Source: Microvelia longipes (Eukaryota > Arthropoda > Insecta > Hemiptera > Veliidae). From it: DNA of 64,000 nt. The stretch lies in the NCBI GenBank assembly GCA_018340805.1, contig JACMZG010001908.1, positions 10,496,547 to 10,560,546 on the forward strand, read 5' to 3'. Positions within the stretch are counted from its first letter, which is position 1; every line of letters begins with the position of its first letter. The notes under the pieces are model-generated. The model saw only the letters and a list, made by a program, of their open reading frames with translations. It had not been told where the DNA came from and did no database searches. The position numbers and the translations under genes are program-made. This document shows, piece after piece, positions 1 to 18,272 of this stretch.

Positions 1-691
1 TAGAAGAATCTAGAGAAACATTACAGAGGACTTTAAAATGGGATTGTAGAAAAGCACACCATTTTACACCATGCATGGAATTACTGCATAGTACACTGCC
101 AGGTGAACATGAAAGAAGGACTAATTTCTGCCAATGGTTTCTAAATAAATATATAATAATAATAATAATAATATAATATCCTTTTCTCAGGCAGAATGTG
201 AGACCAATTATCTTGTCATGGACGATTCCTCACCTCACTAAAAATTAACTTTGAATTGCCTCTGAAATGAATCTACAATAAAATTTTAAATAAAAACAGA
301 GGCAAGTTCTTTATATGATACTAGATAATAGATAAACAATACGTTATTTTCACTAAATTAAGCTGCTTTTAGTTTCACTTTTACGAAATCAATTAATTAA
401 TAATAATCAATTATACAAATATCAATAAACACACATAATGACATGAATATAATATGTCCCTTATCTTTTTAAAGTACGAGATTTGTTGTACCAATTAGAT
501 CATAAACCAGCCATCTGACAAGAGAGTGAGCCACTGTCGATATACTCTGGGCATTTCTCCATTGATTAAAGACAGTTAGCACACTGTCAGAAATATTATA
601 AGTTATCAACCTAAGACAAAAGCTTATCTTTTACTGTACACAAAAAAACTCAAATGCATTTGTCAACAAACTCAGTTGATAGTTATAATTA

Positions 692-6495
<5,804 letters not shown>

Positions 6496-6960
6496 TTAAA
6501 ATTAATTAAAAACACTTTCAGTTAAAAATAATATACGTAGAAACAACTACAATCCGTGATTAAAATTCGCGCACGTGGTTAACACATTAACTGCGAGAAT
6601 CACTAGAAATTCAGACGAGAACCTGGTGCTATCAGGCTCTGTCAACGAATGAACAGGTTATAGTAAATTGAAATAGTATCGATACTGGCCCGATACCGTG
6701 CCTCGATACAATCGATTTTATAAAGCTGAGATAAAATCATACTTGTTTAATATACGACTATCGCATATAAAAATAGCTCGATTGTACCGTTAAAAGTTCA
6801 ATACATCGACTTTGAGTTATCGATTGAAGCGTAATTAAACCCCGCGAACCCATAGGAATACAAACGAGGAAGAGCCTTCGCTTACAAACCTTTTTTTATA
6901 TAAAAATAATTATTCTATAAATAAAGTGATGAGTATTTAAACAGCGATAAGACGAATTAT
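6496..6960 (-). promoter_or_regulatory. IMPDH 5' flank with CGATA/TATCGATA cluster
   Basis: The region directly upstream of the IMPDH start codon. CGATA or its complement occurs at 6677-6684 (the palindrome TATCGATA), 6691-6695, 6704-6708, 6759-6763, 6818-6822 and 6945-6949, plus ATCGAT at 6711-6716. In Drosophila, TATCGATA is the DREF-binding DRE motif and clustered CGATA is bound by BEAF-32, both common at housekeeping promoters. That this is the promoter here is inference from position and motif content. Confidence 0.4.
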
Positions 6961-7223
6961 AGGTTACAATTTCTGTAGGAGTAAACTAGACGGCATTTAC
7001 ACCATACAAACTATTAAAACTTATTATCAGCTTATATTGTGTTTAATATTCATTCATAGTCTAAATTCGGCCTATTATTTTAAAATCTATAAATAATAGA
7101 GATGTTTATGAACAATTTAACTATCATTTTTTATATCAAATTTTGTATATTTGTATAAAAAAAGTATAAAAACTATTATATTTATTTTTTCTCGCATACA
7201 AGTTACATAAAATATATTTTAAG

Positions 7224-7372
7224 ATACAAGAGATACTATGGATATTAAAGATAAAAAAGATACTCTGGATTTTAAAGATACAAGAGATACTATGGATATT
7301 AAAGATACAAGAGATGCTATGGATATTAAAGATACAAGAGTACTATGGATATTAAAGATACAAAAAATATTA
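7224..7372. repeat. Minisatellite, about 27-bp unit, five copies
   Basis: Tandem units built on GATACAAGAGATACTATGG followed by ATATTAAA, most of them exact at the start and degrading at both ends. Because 27 is divisible by three, it yields an open Asp-Ile-Lys-Asp-rich frame of 80 codons on the plus strand. That frame has no other gene character. Confidence 0.9.
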
Positions 7373-9534
7373 AATATATTAAAGTTACAAAATATATTAA
7401 AATATACTATAAAATTATACTATATATACTATATGTATATAAAATTTTTAATTTTAGCTAGATCAAAACATTTTTTTTAAGATTTATGATTTTTTTGGAA
7501 ATTTTGATGAGTCATTATTGTGGGTTAAAGACGTCATACACATTTATGTGTATGACACATAATATTGTAGTTGAAAATATTATAGAAGTTCCTGGTACAA
7601 TATAGTTGGTAAATAGTTAATAAGTGGATTATAAACTCCATATTAATACTTAATATGGAGTTAATATCGTTCTTTATATTCTTTTAAAAGAGCTAAGTCA
7701 CAGGTTTAAAAAAAGAAAAACGTTTTTATAGTAAGAATCTATAGTATTTAAGTTTGTATAGTGGTCAAGCTGCTCAAGGTGAGATGGAAAAGATTTCAAG
7801 GGCAGTGCCATGTGAGAGATTATTACATAAGATCTGTGTTTTAGTGGTAGGGCTATCCAAAATCTATAGTGTTAACTTTAGAGTAAAATTATATCTATGT
7901 ATTCTTAAAAAATAGTCTTATTATTTGCACTAGTTAAAAATAAATAAATGCTATTTTAGTGCATATTATTTTACAATATAATTGTTTTTAATGAAGTTAA
8001 TTAATTAAAGATAAGTATTAAATATAGATGGATATTAAGAACTACACTGGATATGAGCCTCTCACACTAAATCAACTTAATATTTGATCCTTAGTATCTT
8101 TAAAAAACTGGAAACTGTTTTTTAATTAGATGAATCCATCAGTTTTTATACCTGAATCATTCCTTACCTGAAGCCCAAAAATAACTCAATTTAATATTTT
8201 TTTTATTACAAGTTGTAAGTTATAACAATTAGATTTTATGGAATCAAATTTAATAGTTACTTATGAACCATGGAAGTAAAGAATTTGCAAGTTGAATTTG
8301 CTAGCTGAGCAATAAATTGGTTCCTGAAGTGAAAGCCAAAGATACCAAAGCATTCAACCAGAGGAGATGCTGATAGTCTTATATAATTAACTTTTGAGGA
8401 GAAGCTGAGGGTTCCCATCACTGTAATGTGATCTAATTATTTGTCCTATAAATGTTTCATATTGTATTGATTTCTACATATTTCGGCCACTCTTGTAAAT
8501 CTGGTCACCGTTATAAGTCTCAAGATAAAAAAAACTTGAATATGCAATAAAAAAAAACCTTTGATTGACCCATTGGCTCCAATATTTTTCCCCATATTTG
8601 GATTGACCCTTAAAATTTGAGCTAAAACCAAATATCTTTTCTTTCCACTTCTACATCTTAAGTTTGTTGGATTATACTGGTTTCATGTTTTGACTTAATT
8701 TAAATTGTAGTTCTAAAGACTGAAGTTATTATCCATAAGAAAGTTAAGGTACAACATTAAAATTTTATTTTTTTAATATAAATAAAAAAGAACAATGAAA
8801 ACTATGCAGTAAAATTTAATATTACCCTTAATTTGAGTGTTAACTTCTAAACCATATAAGTATAAATTAAGTAGTTAAATGATTTTATTTTAATTTCTGT
8901 GGAGAGAAGACAGAAATCAGACTAGTCAAAAAACTTAAAATTCATTATGGTCCCGTCAAGAACCTTTTTTTATTGGCTTAAAATATGTTTTTTGGTAAAT
9001 GAAGTTCTTTGGTGAAAAATAAATGTTAAGGGAGGAAAGAAAGTTTTCTTTGCTTAATCCCAAGGTATTAGCAATTTGCTTCTGAGATTTTTCAAAGAAG
9101 TTAACTATACAATTTGGGAGCGAAGGCAAAGCCTTAGTTCAAAAAGTTAGCCTTAAAACAAGAATTGAAATATTTCCTCCTTGCTATGTATAATAGTTTA
9201 CTTAACAAGTTATATTTAAATTGTACCGCTATTAATTTTACAAAGAATAACATATAAGCCCTAATCAATAGAAGGCTAAATTGAAATACGAGTATAAGAG
9301 AGTAGATAATATTGCTATTTTATCATAAATATAAAGTAATTGTTTTGGTAGAGATGACTTTCAGTTTTGATAAAGGTGTATAATTAGTATAGTAGAGTGG
9401 GTAGGGTAGAGTTGGGGAATGAGTGAATCAAGTAAATATAAAAAATACAGCACTATCTCCGCTTTATTTTTCTAGTCTTACCAATGTAAATAGCAATCAG
9501 ACTTAGATAAGTCAGATTGTTATCTAGGTCAACC

Positions 9535-9565
9535 TAGGTACACATAGGTTGACTATGTGTACCTA
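9535..9565. other. Perfect hairpin, 13-bp stem, 5-nt loop
   Basis: TAGGTACACATAG, loop GTTGA, then the exact complement. No transcript or element context is evident, so it may be a small foldback remnant. Confidence 0.8.
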
Positions 9566-10017
9566 TTTTTTCCACTTGGCACCGTAAAAGCATTTTAAAA
9601 CCCTAGGGACATAAAAGTGTGTTTTACAGGTCTAGGTCGCTACTTATAAAACCCTATTTTATGACTTAAATCACAGGTAAAATTAATTTTCAAAACCTAC
9701 AACCTTTAGTTCCCCAATTTAGTGGCCTCGGTATAAGCTAATTAAGCCAAGCACCTGATCTCATTATAGTGTTCCTTCAATGTAAGTACTAGTACCTGAT
9801 TACCTGAAGAGAGGAACTCCAATACCTGATTACCTGAAGATGGACACCTTCCATACCTTCAGGTGGCCACCTTCTATACCTGAAGATAGTATGAACTATG
9901 AACTTGGTTTTTCATTACTTTATCAAAATTCAGTGAACATTCTTGCTAAATTTCAAATTGATTCATTATTTTGCCTTAAATGGATTCCTGATAATTGTGA
10001 TTAGTCCTTAATGAAGG

Positions 10018-10041
10018 TACAATACAATACAATACAATACA
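10018..10041. repeat. (ATACA)n / LINE tail
   Basis: About four pentamer repeats that mark the 3' terminus of the minus-strand LINE. Confidence 0.85.
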
Positions 10042-10765
10042 AAACAACCTTTATTTACCAAAAGTAAAAAATTACAAATATATACAAAACTTAAAGCAAA
10101 CAAATATAAAAAATTTTTCAATGTACAGAATATATAAAAAAAATAAATAAAACTATGTACAATAGTTACAAATATAAAAATATTAAAAATATAAAAATAT
10201 TTATAGAATAGTTACAAGTATGGTACAAATAATAATAATATAAATAAATAAAATATTATACAAAATTATAGGTTCTCTGTTGTGACAAAAAATAAATATT
10301 TATTAATTAGAATATAGAATTATTTTATAATTATGGCAACCCACAAGGCAAAGCCTGTGTGTGGGGTTATAATAGTTAGGAATATATTATAAATTTGATA
10401 TGTATGATATATAATTTGGTATGAGGTATGACTATAGGAGAGAAAAAAATAAATATCTATATATTTGTATTGAAATAATTATAATAGTTGGATTAATGAA
10501 ATGAAAAATTTTTAAACCTTAGGATAGATTATTAATAATAAACTTAATAACTATTAAATAAATAAAATAGAAAAAATATTAAAAAGTAGACATAATAAAG
10601 AATAATTAAAAAGTAAGTAAAAAATAAGGAACTAATAAATGAGACATAAACCAAGAGACTTTCGTTAGGAAAGATAAAAAAATATATTAAACAAAGAGAT
10701 CAATGAAGAAAAAAAAAAATTGACCTAAAGAAATATAATAGTTAATAGCACATAAAAATATACAT

Positions 10766-10910
10766 GCACACATACACACACACGCACATATATATACACA
10801 TACTTATGCACACGCATACATACATTCATATACACACACATACATACACTTACATTCGTATACACTTACATTCATATACACACACATACATACACACATA
10901 TATATATATA
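10766..10910. repeat. CA-rich degenerate microsatellite
   Basis: An irregular run of CACA, CATA and TACATTC units within the LINE 3' UTR. It has no long pure tract. Confidence 0.75.
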
Positions 10911-11347
10911 ATTAACAATATGAAAATAGAGATAGTCTCATAATAAATTTAAGTATAAGTGTCGTGTATCAAATATTGCACAAGTTAAATTAATTGCACT
11001 TAATAATAAAAGTTATCATTTTACAGCATTATTTGACAATAAAAATAGTAATAATGTTAAGGTTAAACAAATAATTTTTGATAAATTAAAACTATATGCA
11101 AATAATAGTTATCAAGGAAATAACTGAGCAGAACGTTACGACTAATCATTAACAATATTACTTAAACTTAAGTCTAACAAGTTTGTAGTTAAATAAAAAT
11201 AATATCTAATAATGTGAAAAAAAAAAAACTAGTAATTATAGATACAATATTTTTATGATGCAAATGTACTGACTATAAAATAATGACTGGTTAAATAGTA
11301 AAAATAATTACATCATTGTAACAATATTACATATGACATTATTAGTA

Positions 11348-12136
11348 TTACAATCCTATATTTGATAGTATCCAGGATTTCAGGGCAGATTTAAATTTGT
11401 CAAGATTATTAATAGTTTTAAGATAAAGGGGGATTTGATTATACTGAATGACTCCATGGTGATGTAGTGAGTTGTGTTTGAGTTTGCTTGTTACAGGTTC
11501 TATGTAGAGGTTGTGTTGAGATGTGTGTCTAGTATTGTGTTGGTGTTGTATTTGAGTGAATTTAGTGAAGTGCTTGTGTATGTATGTTAGAGTGGAAAAT
11601 GTGTAGAGTTGATTGAATGTAAGAATGTCACCATCTTTGAACAAATCCAAGGTGCTGTATAATCTAGGCTTCTGGTAAATTATTTTAATTATCCGTTTTT
11701 GTTGTATAAATATAGTTCTTGAGTTTTTTTTATTTGTTACACCCCAAAATATCAGACCATAACACAGAATACTTTGAACCAAGGCATAGTAAAATGATTT
11801 TATTAGAGACAGGGAAGCAACATTTCTTAATTTATAAAATGAAAAGGTAAGTTGGTTTAGAGTTTTACTTAAATATTGGAAATGTTGAGACCAGGTAAGT
11901 TTGTAATCTATGTATAGACCCAGGTATTTAGTGGATTTAACTTGTTGAATAGAAGAACAGGTGCAGGGTGTCGAAACATCAAGGTGAGTATGTTGCTGAA
12001 TATCAATGTTTACTTCCGACTCCTTGTGCATAAAAGGTATCCAACATGTTTTCCCTATGTTTATAGTTAATCCATTGAACCTGAACCAATCATAAATAAT
12101 ATAAATAATAACATAAATAAATGGTAATAATGCCAT
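11348..12136 (-). pseudogene. Reverse-transcriptase C-terminal fragment of a LINE
   Basis: An open frame of 262 codons that begins inside the RT domain. Residues near 20-30 (FNGLTINIGKT) correspond to the conserved region after the catalytic YADD box. KSTKYLGLYIDYKLTWSQHF is the typical 'YLGV.ID..L.W..H' thumb motif, and FYYALVQSILCYGLIFWG is the 'S...YG...WG' motif of jockey/CR1-type elements. The catalytic YADD box, endonuclease and ORF1 are missing, so the fragment cannot act on its own. The ATG is an internal Met, not a true start. The frame is uninterrupted to its stop, suggesting a fairly recent insertion. The clade within the jockey/CR1 group is uncertain. Confidence 0.88.
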
Positions 12137-12149
12137 AAAACCAAACTGG

Positions 12150-12330
12150 AAGGCACGACTAGACCTAAATATTGATTTATGTTCAAAGTTTCAACTCTAT
12201 AGTATAAACCTTCTGGGAGCTGCAATGATAACATACTCACACATACATCCAGGCAGACAACCAAAAAAACACCAGGGAGGTCTTCGCGTCACCTGGTACA
12301 GATAACTCATTACTTTATTCAAGATGTGTC
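12150..12330 (-). repeat. Repeat family A, fragment interrupted by the LINE
   Basis: The minus strand reads TTGTCTGCC...ATGTTATCATTGCAGCTCC...GAGTTGAAACTTTGAACA. This matches the plus-strand order at 28185-28270 and 45470-45550. The match ends near 12150, where the LINE begins, so the LINE seems to have landed in this repeat. Confidence 0.6.
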
Positions 12331-12927
12331 ATATGCCTATTAATTGTTACGCTTATCTATTCTTCTTATCACTTCTTGTTAATTGTCGCAAACTTCTCTA
12401 TGATATACCTATCTATGGTGTAAATGAGGAAAATTAAAAAGTCAAATTATGTCATAAGACAACATAACCAATCTATGTTCTTAAGAGTACAAAAAATCAT
12501 CAGTATTTTTCTACATATTCACTTGGTGAAACACTTTCAGCAAAATTTTATTAGATAGTTATGCTTATGAGGTTGGTCAGCATGTTAAGTTAAGTAGTGC
12601 CTAGCAGTAGCTCATAAGGCACCTATCCTTTAGATAGGTGCGGTAAAATCATTCTAGATTAAAGTTCTATTGGCAGTTGTGAAATAATTTTATAGGAACA
12701 AAGTAAGAAGTTGGGTACTAATATATTAATTAACAGCATAATTATTTTTAGCCTAATTAATCAGCCAGCTGAACAATGTAAGGAAATTCTAAGATTCATT
12801 GAGGAATTCCTTGAGGTAATTTAACAACACACTTAGTGGTTTATTTTGAATTTTGTAAACCTTAATATAGCAACTGAAAGCATGTAAAATTTCCAATAAT
12901 TGGTATTTTATTAATAATAATGTTAAA

Positions 12928-13300
12928 GGCCAAGTCTGGTAGCTCAGTGGTAGAGCACTCGCCTTTCGACCTGGAGGTTGAGGGTTCAAATTCAGCTGGG
13001 GGAGGACCGTAATATGAGGTTATCCCTTGCATCGTACACTCGGGAGGTCTCAGATTCAAGGTTGGTCAACCCAGCCAGAGTTATACGTGGTTTCCTTGGC
13101 TGCACATACGCAAATGAGAGGTTGGTTCCTGTTTCATCTGAGACAAGTCTGGATCCTCGGGTGTGTACTAGTCACACGTGCCGCCATGTACGGAGGGTGT
13201 GGTTCCTAGATGATTAGGTGTGTAACTCTTGGGTGGATTAGTTAAGTGAGATTAGAGTCAGGGGAAACGCTAATATGACCAAACGGGTTTAAGCGTAAAA
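12928..13300 (+). repeat. tRNA-derived SINE-like element
   Basis: The head (12932-13003) has a clear A box (TGGTAGCTCAGTGG) and B box (GGTTCAAATTC) at tRNA spacing, but the anticodon arm pairs poorly and no intact tRNA folds. About 300 bp of unrelated body follows, ending in GGGTTTAAGCGT and an A-run. This layout of a pol III head, body and A-rich tail is typical of SINEs. No second copy of this family was seen in the window. Confidence 0.7.
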
Positions 13301-13867
13301 AAATATTAAATGCAACCAAAATCAAAATATTTCACTTCTTACTAAAAAAAGTAATAAACTAGCATCATAAATCAAAGTAAAATAAACTGCAGTACATTAT
13401 TGCAATAATAGTAAACAGGAATGAATAAATAAAATACATGAATGTTATTATAATATATTTTTATTTTGACATAAATAATATACTTTTTAACTTGTACTCT
13501 AAAAAATGTTTTCTTTACTTCCTCGCTCGAAACAAAATTAATATACAAATAAAACGAAAATCTCTTTCAGTATTTTCTTACATACAGGTTCAATAAAATC
13601 CTTATAAAATAACTTAACTAACAAAATTATAATTTGATTAGTTTAGTAATTTTTAAAAAAAAAATATATTATACAAATTATAATTAAATTTATAACAAAT
13701 TTTAAAATGAGAGGGTGAATTTGATATTAAGCTCAAATAAGTGTTTTAGAATAATTGTTAATCTTGCAAGAAATATGAGCAGTAGTTTTGAAAAGTATAC
13801 AACAGTGTTTATATTTTCCTATTAATTTCTAAAGCTATTTCAATTAAATTAATAAAAAGTTGGTAAA

Positions 13868-13875
13868 TTATATAT

Positions 13876-13906
<31 letters not shown>

Positions 13907-13907
13907 A

Positions 13908-13960
<53 letters not shown>

Positions 13961-13976
13961 ATAATATATATATATT
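13868..13976. repeat. (AT)n tract with internal phase breaks
   Basis: About 110 bp of AT dinucleotides with several AA and TT phase switches. Confidence 0.95.
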
Positions 13977-16799
13977 ATTGGTTGATTTTTTGGAGGCACA
14001 TGATTAAATGTTTTTCAAGAAGCTTAACCAAAAATATTTTTTTCCCATGCTACAATTTCCAGTATTCTATAACATATATACTCGCATTTTTGTTTAAATT
14101 TGAAAAACATGTCAAAATAAATTCATACTTCAAATTAAAATTAATTTGTTTTAATAAATCATGCTGTGCAAAATTTAAACAATTCTTGGTTGATAATAAA
14201 TTTTAAAAACAAACAATAATTATGGAGATTTTAGGACAAAATAGAATAAATACGATACATAAAACAAAACAATCCAAATCATTTTTTTTTTTATTGTCAG
14301 TCTTTTCATTTTTATGAACTTTACTTATTTTCTTTTACACACTTAAGGTTTCACACAAGTCCATTTAAAATGTAAATAAATAATAATAAATAAGAATAAA
14401 CAATGTTACCAAAATAAGTTAAAGTTATGATTGAACAAAAACATCGGTTACTTCCTTCCGTTAAACATTTAGTTGAAACAATGGTTATAATTAAAAAAAA
14501 ATTTTTTTTTCTTTGGTGATGACTAATAAAAGTGAAGTCTACAAATATTCAAAAATAAATCAATTTTAAGTAAAAGTAAATTTAAATGTGAAATTTACAT
14601 CGTTTTGCTCCTTTTCTAAGATATTTAGTGAAAACAACATTGATTTATAAAAATGTCTTTAGCTTAATTTTCACTCTATTTTGTACTACATATTTTTCAA
14701 CACTTAAAATTGATTAATTTAATTTTTTTATATCCTTTCATTTTGTTCTCTGAAATAGATTAAAGGATTAACAAAAATGGTCTAAAGTATTGATTTTGAC
14801 AAAAACTGAATAGTCAATAAACAAACAAAAATTGCACCTGTTGTCAGACGTTAAGTTTAAATGACGCACACAGCAAAATACATCAGAAGTTCACAAGTAT
14901 AGGAAACAGGATAATAACAATGACCATCCATATTAATCCAACCACATTGTAGACTTCACTATTTTTACAGCAAAGTGCAGAAATTATAAACTTTAAACAT
15001 GAATTAGTTAACATTTAATATTCAAGGGGTCAATTATGCAGGATATATTAAAAAATATATGTATTATTTTTACATTTGATTATTTTGAAAGTAAAGCCAC
15101 TTTCAAGTCCACTTATTTTTTTAAAGCTTGATAGCAAAGTTATAAATAATATTTTTTCATTTTCTATTCTTTACAAAGTTTTCATTAGAGGGAGACATTG
15201 ATTTATTTATTAGAAGATTTATCTAAACCGATAAAATAACATACAGAGGCTGTTTTTGTAAAATTATTTTACAGTCTGTTAAAATCATTTTATAAGGTGT
15301 TTTTATATTTTTCTTTACTTTAGAAAGTTAGTAAAAGAATAATCAAATTGAAAACATAGCTTATATATATTTTTTTTGTATATTAAGTATTTTATATATA
15401 CTTTTTCTGATTTAAAATCATTTATTAAGCTATTCTTTTCAGTCTTGCTTATAAAACACCACAAAAATTTTCATGAAAAATTATAAAAACACTAATAAAA
15501 GAAATTCCTCTCATTAAGGCAAATTGTTTAAAAACATTACAATAATTAATAACACAAAATTTAAGAGGGATTTATTATTACTATCAAAGTAATATTACTC
15601 CATTAAAGAGTACAATTAAAAACAAAAGTAAGTACCAAGTACATTACAAATGAATAATGTACACTTACTCTTGTTTACATATAGTACAGTTGTAAATATG
15701 TTACAAAAACAACCCCCAATGCTTTCTTGATATTAAACAAAAAATAATATTAGCCAACAAAATGAATATCAAAACTTTTAAAATCATATTTACAAAATGC
15801 AATAGTTGTATAATACATTCCCTTTACTAATATTATTTTTATGTTAAAACTTCACTAGTAGCCTCTAAATGTTAGATAAGCAATTAGAAACAAAAATTTG
15901 CAGCTCTTATTTTGAGAGTATCTACACATGCATATTTAAATCATAAGGAATCAATTTTAAATTAAAACAGATACAAGCTTAAAATTTTACCCATGTAACA
16001 TTAAATACAACAGTGAAAATATAAAAAAAAATAAGAGAAATATTTTTAATTTCTAAATGCTTTCTAATTAAATAGTATCCAGAACTCACTAAATTTCAAA
16101 ATTTAGAGATTTTTAGATTTTATAAAACATATAATACACTATAATCAGGTTATACTTTTACTAATAAATGATTTAAAAAAAATAAGCTAAATATACATTC
16201 ATTTATATTACTTTATACATGGATTTATTAATCTTAATTTAGTGTGTTAGTATTTTTTAAAAATAGTTATTTCAAAAATACCAAATAAAATACTTATATT
16301 TACAAATGGAAAAAATCAAATTTTATATATATTGGGGACAATTATACATAAAATAAGGAGGTATATATTTTGGTTAGATTTAGTTTTTATACTTCTATAT
16401 ACAGTGTATTTATTATTGTTACTATAATTAACTATAAACAAATTTAACATAATCAGCACATTAGAAGAAGACTTGTAACTCAAAAATTATAATTTGATAA
16501 CTAAATAAACAACAATCCAACAGGAAGTTAGAAATTTTTGTTTAATTCTGCAAATATATGAAGTTATATGTAAAGGTTATCCAAAATATTTAAATAACGT
16601 CATGTAAAATGTATTGGAATGAGCAGCTAATGAAATAATCTTGAAACAATAACAATAATATATACTTATTTACTTTTTAAAATATATAAACTAAGTTATA
16701 TTTGATCCTTTTAAAAGTGAAATTAGATTCTTTAACTAGTTGATGTTATTTTGCAATTATTTGCCTACATTGAATAAGCTAAGAAAGTATTGGTATTAA

Positions 16800-17290
16800 A
16801 TTAAATTTATCTCCAGATGGAAGTTTAGTTTTTAGGGACCTTTCACTCCCAAGGGAGAAAAAGTTACTTTATACTCCCTTGGGTGTGGCATCCCTTAAAT
16901 TTATAGGGGGAAACAACCAATTTTTTTTTTGGAAACGCACTACCAAAATTTTTAAAAAGACCCAACAAAAAAATTAAATTACTTGCTCTAAATCCAAGAA
17001 CAAAATGTAAGAAAATATTAAAATAATTAAAATGACCTTAAAGTCTGGAGATAAAATCTTGTATACACCTTGGGAGTAAAATGCTATTTTTACTATCATT
17101 ACCATTTTTTCTATTACTAAATTACCTCTTTAGCTTTGTCTCAAAAGGTAGTGTCATAACTCACTCTGCTTAGCCTCTGGAATCAAATACATAAGTACCT
17201 CGGCTTTGCCTTGGGAGTTAAATCCTTTAGTTCCTTCAGCTTTCAGTTTAGGAACCAACTTACTGCTCAGGTAAGTAATATAATTTTTTA
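16800..17290 (+). repeat. Dispersed repeat, copy 2 (pair with 1.8 kb)
   Basis: The same block order as 1780-2290: an ACACCTTGGGAGTAAAATGC block, TGCCTTGGGAGTTAAATCC and GGAACCAACTTACTGCTC. The copy is diverged, so the insertion is probably old. Confidence 0.7.
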
Positions 17291-17561
17291 TTCCCTAGTT
17301 GTATAAATAACTATTTGTAAGAAAAATGCAAAAAGTCTAAAAATAACTGCAAATACTCCACAGGAAATAAATTATAAAAAGAACATTATACAATTAAGGC
17401 AACAAAAATGTCCATTTAAATTGAAAAAATTAGTATAACAATATTGTTTTAGTAGTTTTTATATTATATTTACAAAACAAAATACTATTTACAGAACAAT
17501 TTATATATTATGGTCACTAAAATCTTTGTAAAAAAACTAAATATTTAAAATTAACAATTCC

Positions 17562-17567
17562 TTTATT
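17562..17567 (-). terminator. Candidate polyadenylation signal AATAAA for the RhoGEF gene
   Basis: The first AATAAA on the minus strand after the stop codon, about 470 nt downstream. This is positional evidence only. AT-rich DNA makes chance matches common. Confidence 0.3.
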
Positions 17568-18033
17568 TTCCTCTTATGGCCAAGAACATATTATTTAAAA
17601 TAAAATAGAGGAAAATAAACTTTAAAACTGTTAATTCAGTCATTAATATGAAAGGATAGATTGTTTTATAAATTTAAATGGTAAAGAAAGAAAATTGTAC
17701 TGCATTACGCCTGCAATAGAGACATATTAAGAGGAAAATGGTAGTACGTGAATCTAGTACAGAGATAGCAGCACTGTAGGTTATGATAGTATTGCCATCT
17801 GTGAGTAAGAGAAAGTACTAAAATTTCCTTTGATAGAGGTCTCTATTGTGATTCTTATTTTAGATTACTTGTCTGTGCAAATTCAATCTTGGTTATATTT
17901 AAACTTTGATAAAAATTCAAAATTATTGTGTAATTTCTAATGTATCTTTCAAAATTGATGACCCAGTACAATTCAAACTTAAAAAATTCCAGAACATTCT
18001 ATCCTTCCAATATTAGTATTAAAAGAAAATAAT

Positions 18034-18272
18034 TTACAATTTGAGCGACAAATTGGTCTGTGATTGTGGAGTCCAATCTGAGACGATTCCACTTTCTGCA
18101 GAAGAGCATTGACTATGTTTATGTTCACCGTTTGAGCTACCGACAGAACCAGAACTGGAACTACCACTGGTACTCGAACCAGATGAACTAGACACTGATA
18201 TTATACTATGAGGCCTTTTTCGAATTTGGTCGCAAGGACTAATTGCTATGGAATTCCTAAACCTTGGAGCAG
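18034..18272 (-). CDS. RhoGEF last coding exon: Ser-rich C terminus and stop
   Basis: 239 nt ending in TAA at 18036-18034. It encodes a basic stretch (CDQIRKRPHS), then a Ser/Gly/Thr-rich low-complexity run and an end TNLSLKL. ACAG acceptor. The reading frame is fixed by the joined exons. A short ORF in another frame here is a shadow. Confidence 0.9.

Larger units (their letters stand above)
6961..10017. other. Intergenic, AT-rich, no gene seen
   Basis: The spacer upstream of IMPDH. It holds a 27-bp minisatellite at 7224-7372, a 13-bp-stem hairpin at 9535-9565 and short duplicated blocks of the type CCTGATTACCTGAAGA near 9800-9890. No conserved coding sequence, tRNA or rRNA was recognised. 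Confidence 0.6.
10018..12140 (-). mobile_element. 5'-truncated non-LTR retrotransposon (LINE), jockey/CR1-like
   Basis: On the minus strand this reads from a broken reverse-transcriptase ORF (12136-11348), through a 1.3-kb AT-rich 3' UTR, to a terminus GGTAAATAAAGG...TTGTATTGTATTGTATTG at 10060-10018. AATAAA plus a short pentanucleotide tail is typical of insect LINE 3' ends. The 5' edge near 12140 abuts a different repeat, as expected for 5' truncation on insertion. The 3' UTR motif at 10338-10355 (GGCTTTGCCTTGTGGGTT on minus) recurs exactly at 21819-21836. Confidence 0.85.
13306..18033. other. 3' flank of the RhoGEF gene and intergenic AT-rich DNA
   Basis: It is very AT-rich with no coding sequence recognised. 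It contains a palindromic (AT)n block at 13868-13976 and a dispersed repeat at 16800-17290. The part nearest 18033 should be the RhoGEF 3' UTR, and the first AATAAA past its stop on the minus strand is at 17562-17567. Confidence 0.6.

Noticed and set aside
7238..7480. Plus-strand ORF with nine-residue Asp-Ile-Lys-Asp-Thr-Arg repeats
   Set aside because: It is produced by the 27-bp minisatellite, decays into AT-rich sequence and has no splice or family support.
9790..9890. CTGAAGA repeats as hammerhead cores
   Set aside because: CCTGATTACCTGAAGA blocks lack GAAA and pairing stems, and are simple short duplications.
12067..12264. 65-codon ORF upstream of the RT fragment
   Set aside because: It crosses the junction from family A into the LINE and shows no RT motif in that frame.
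12932..13003. Functional tRNA gene
   Set aside because: A and B boxes are good but the anticodon and acceptor stems do not pair, and a SINE-type body follows directly.
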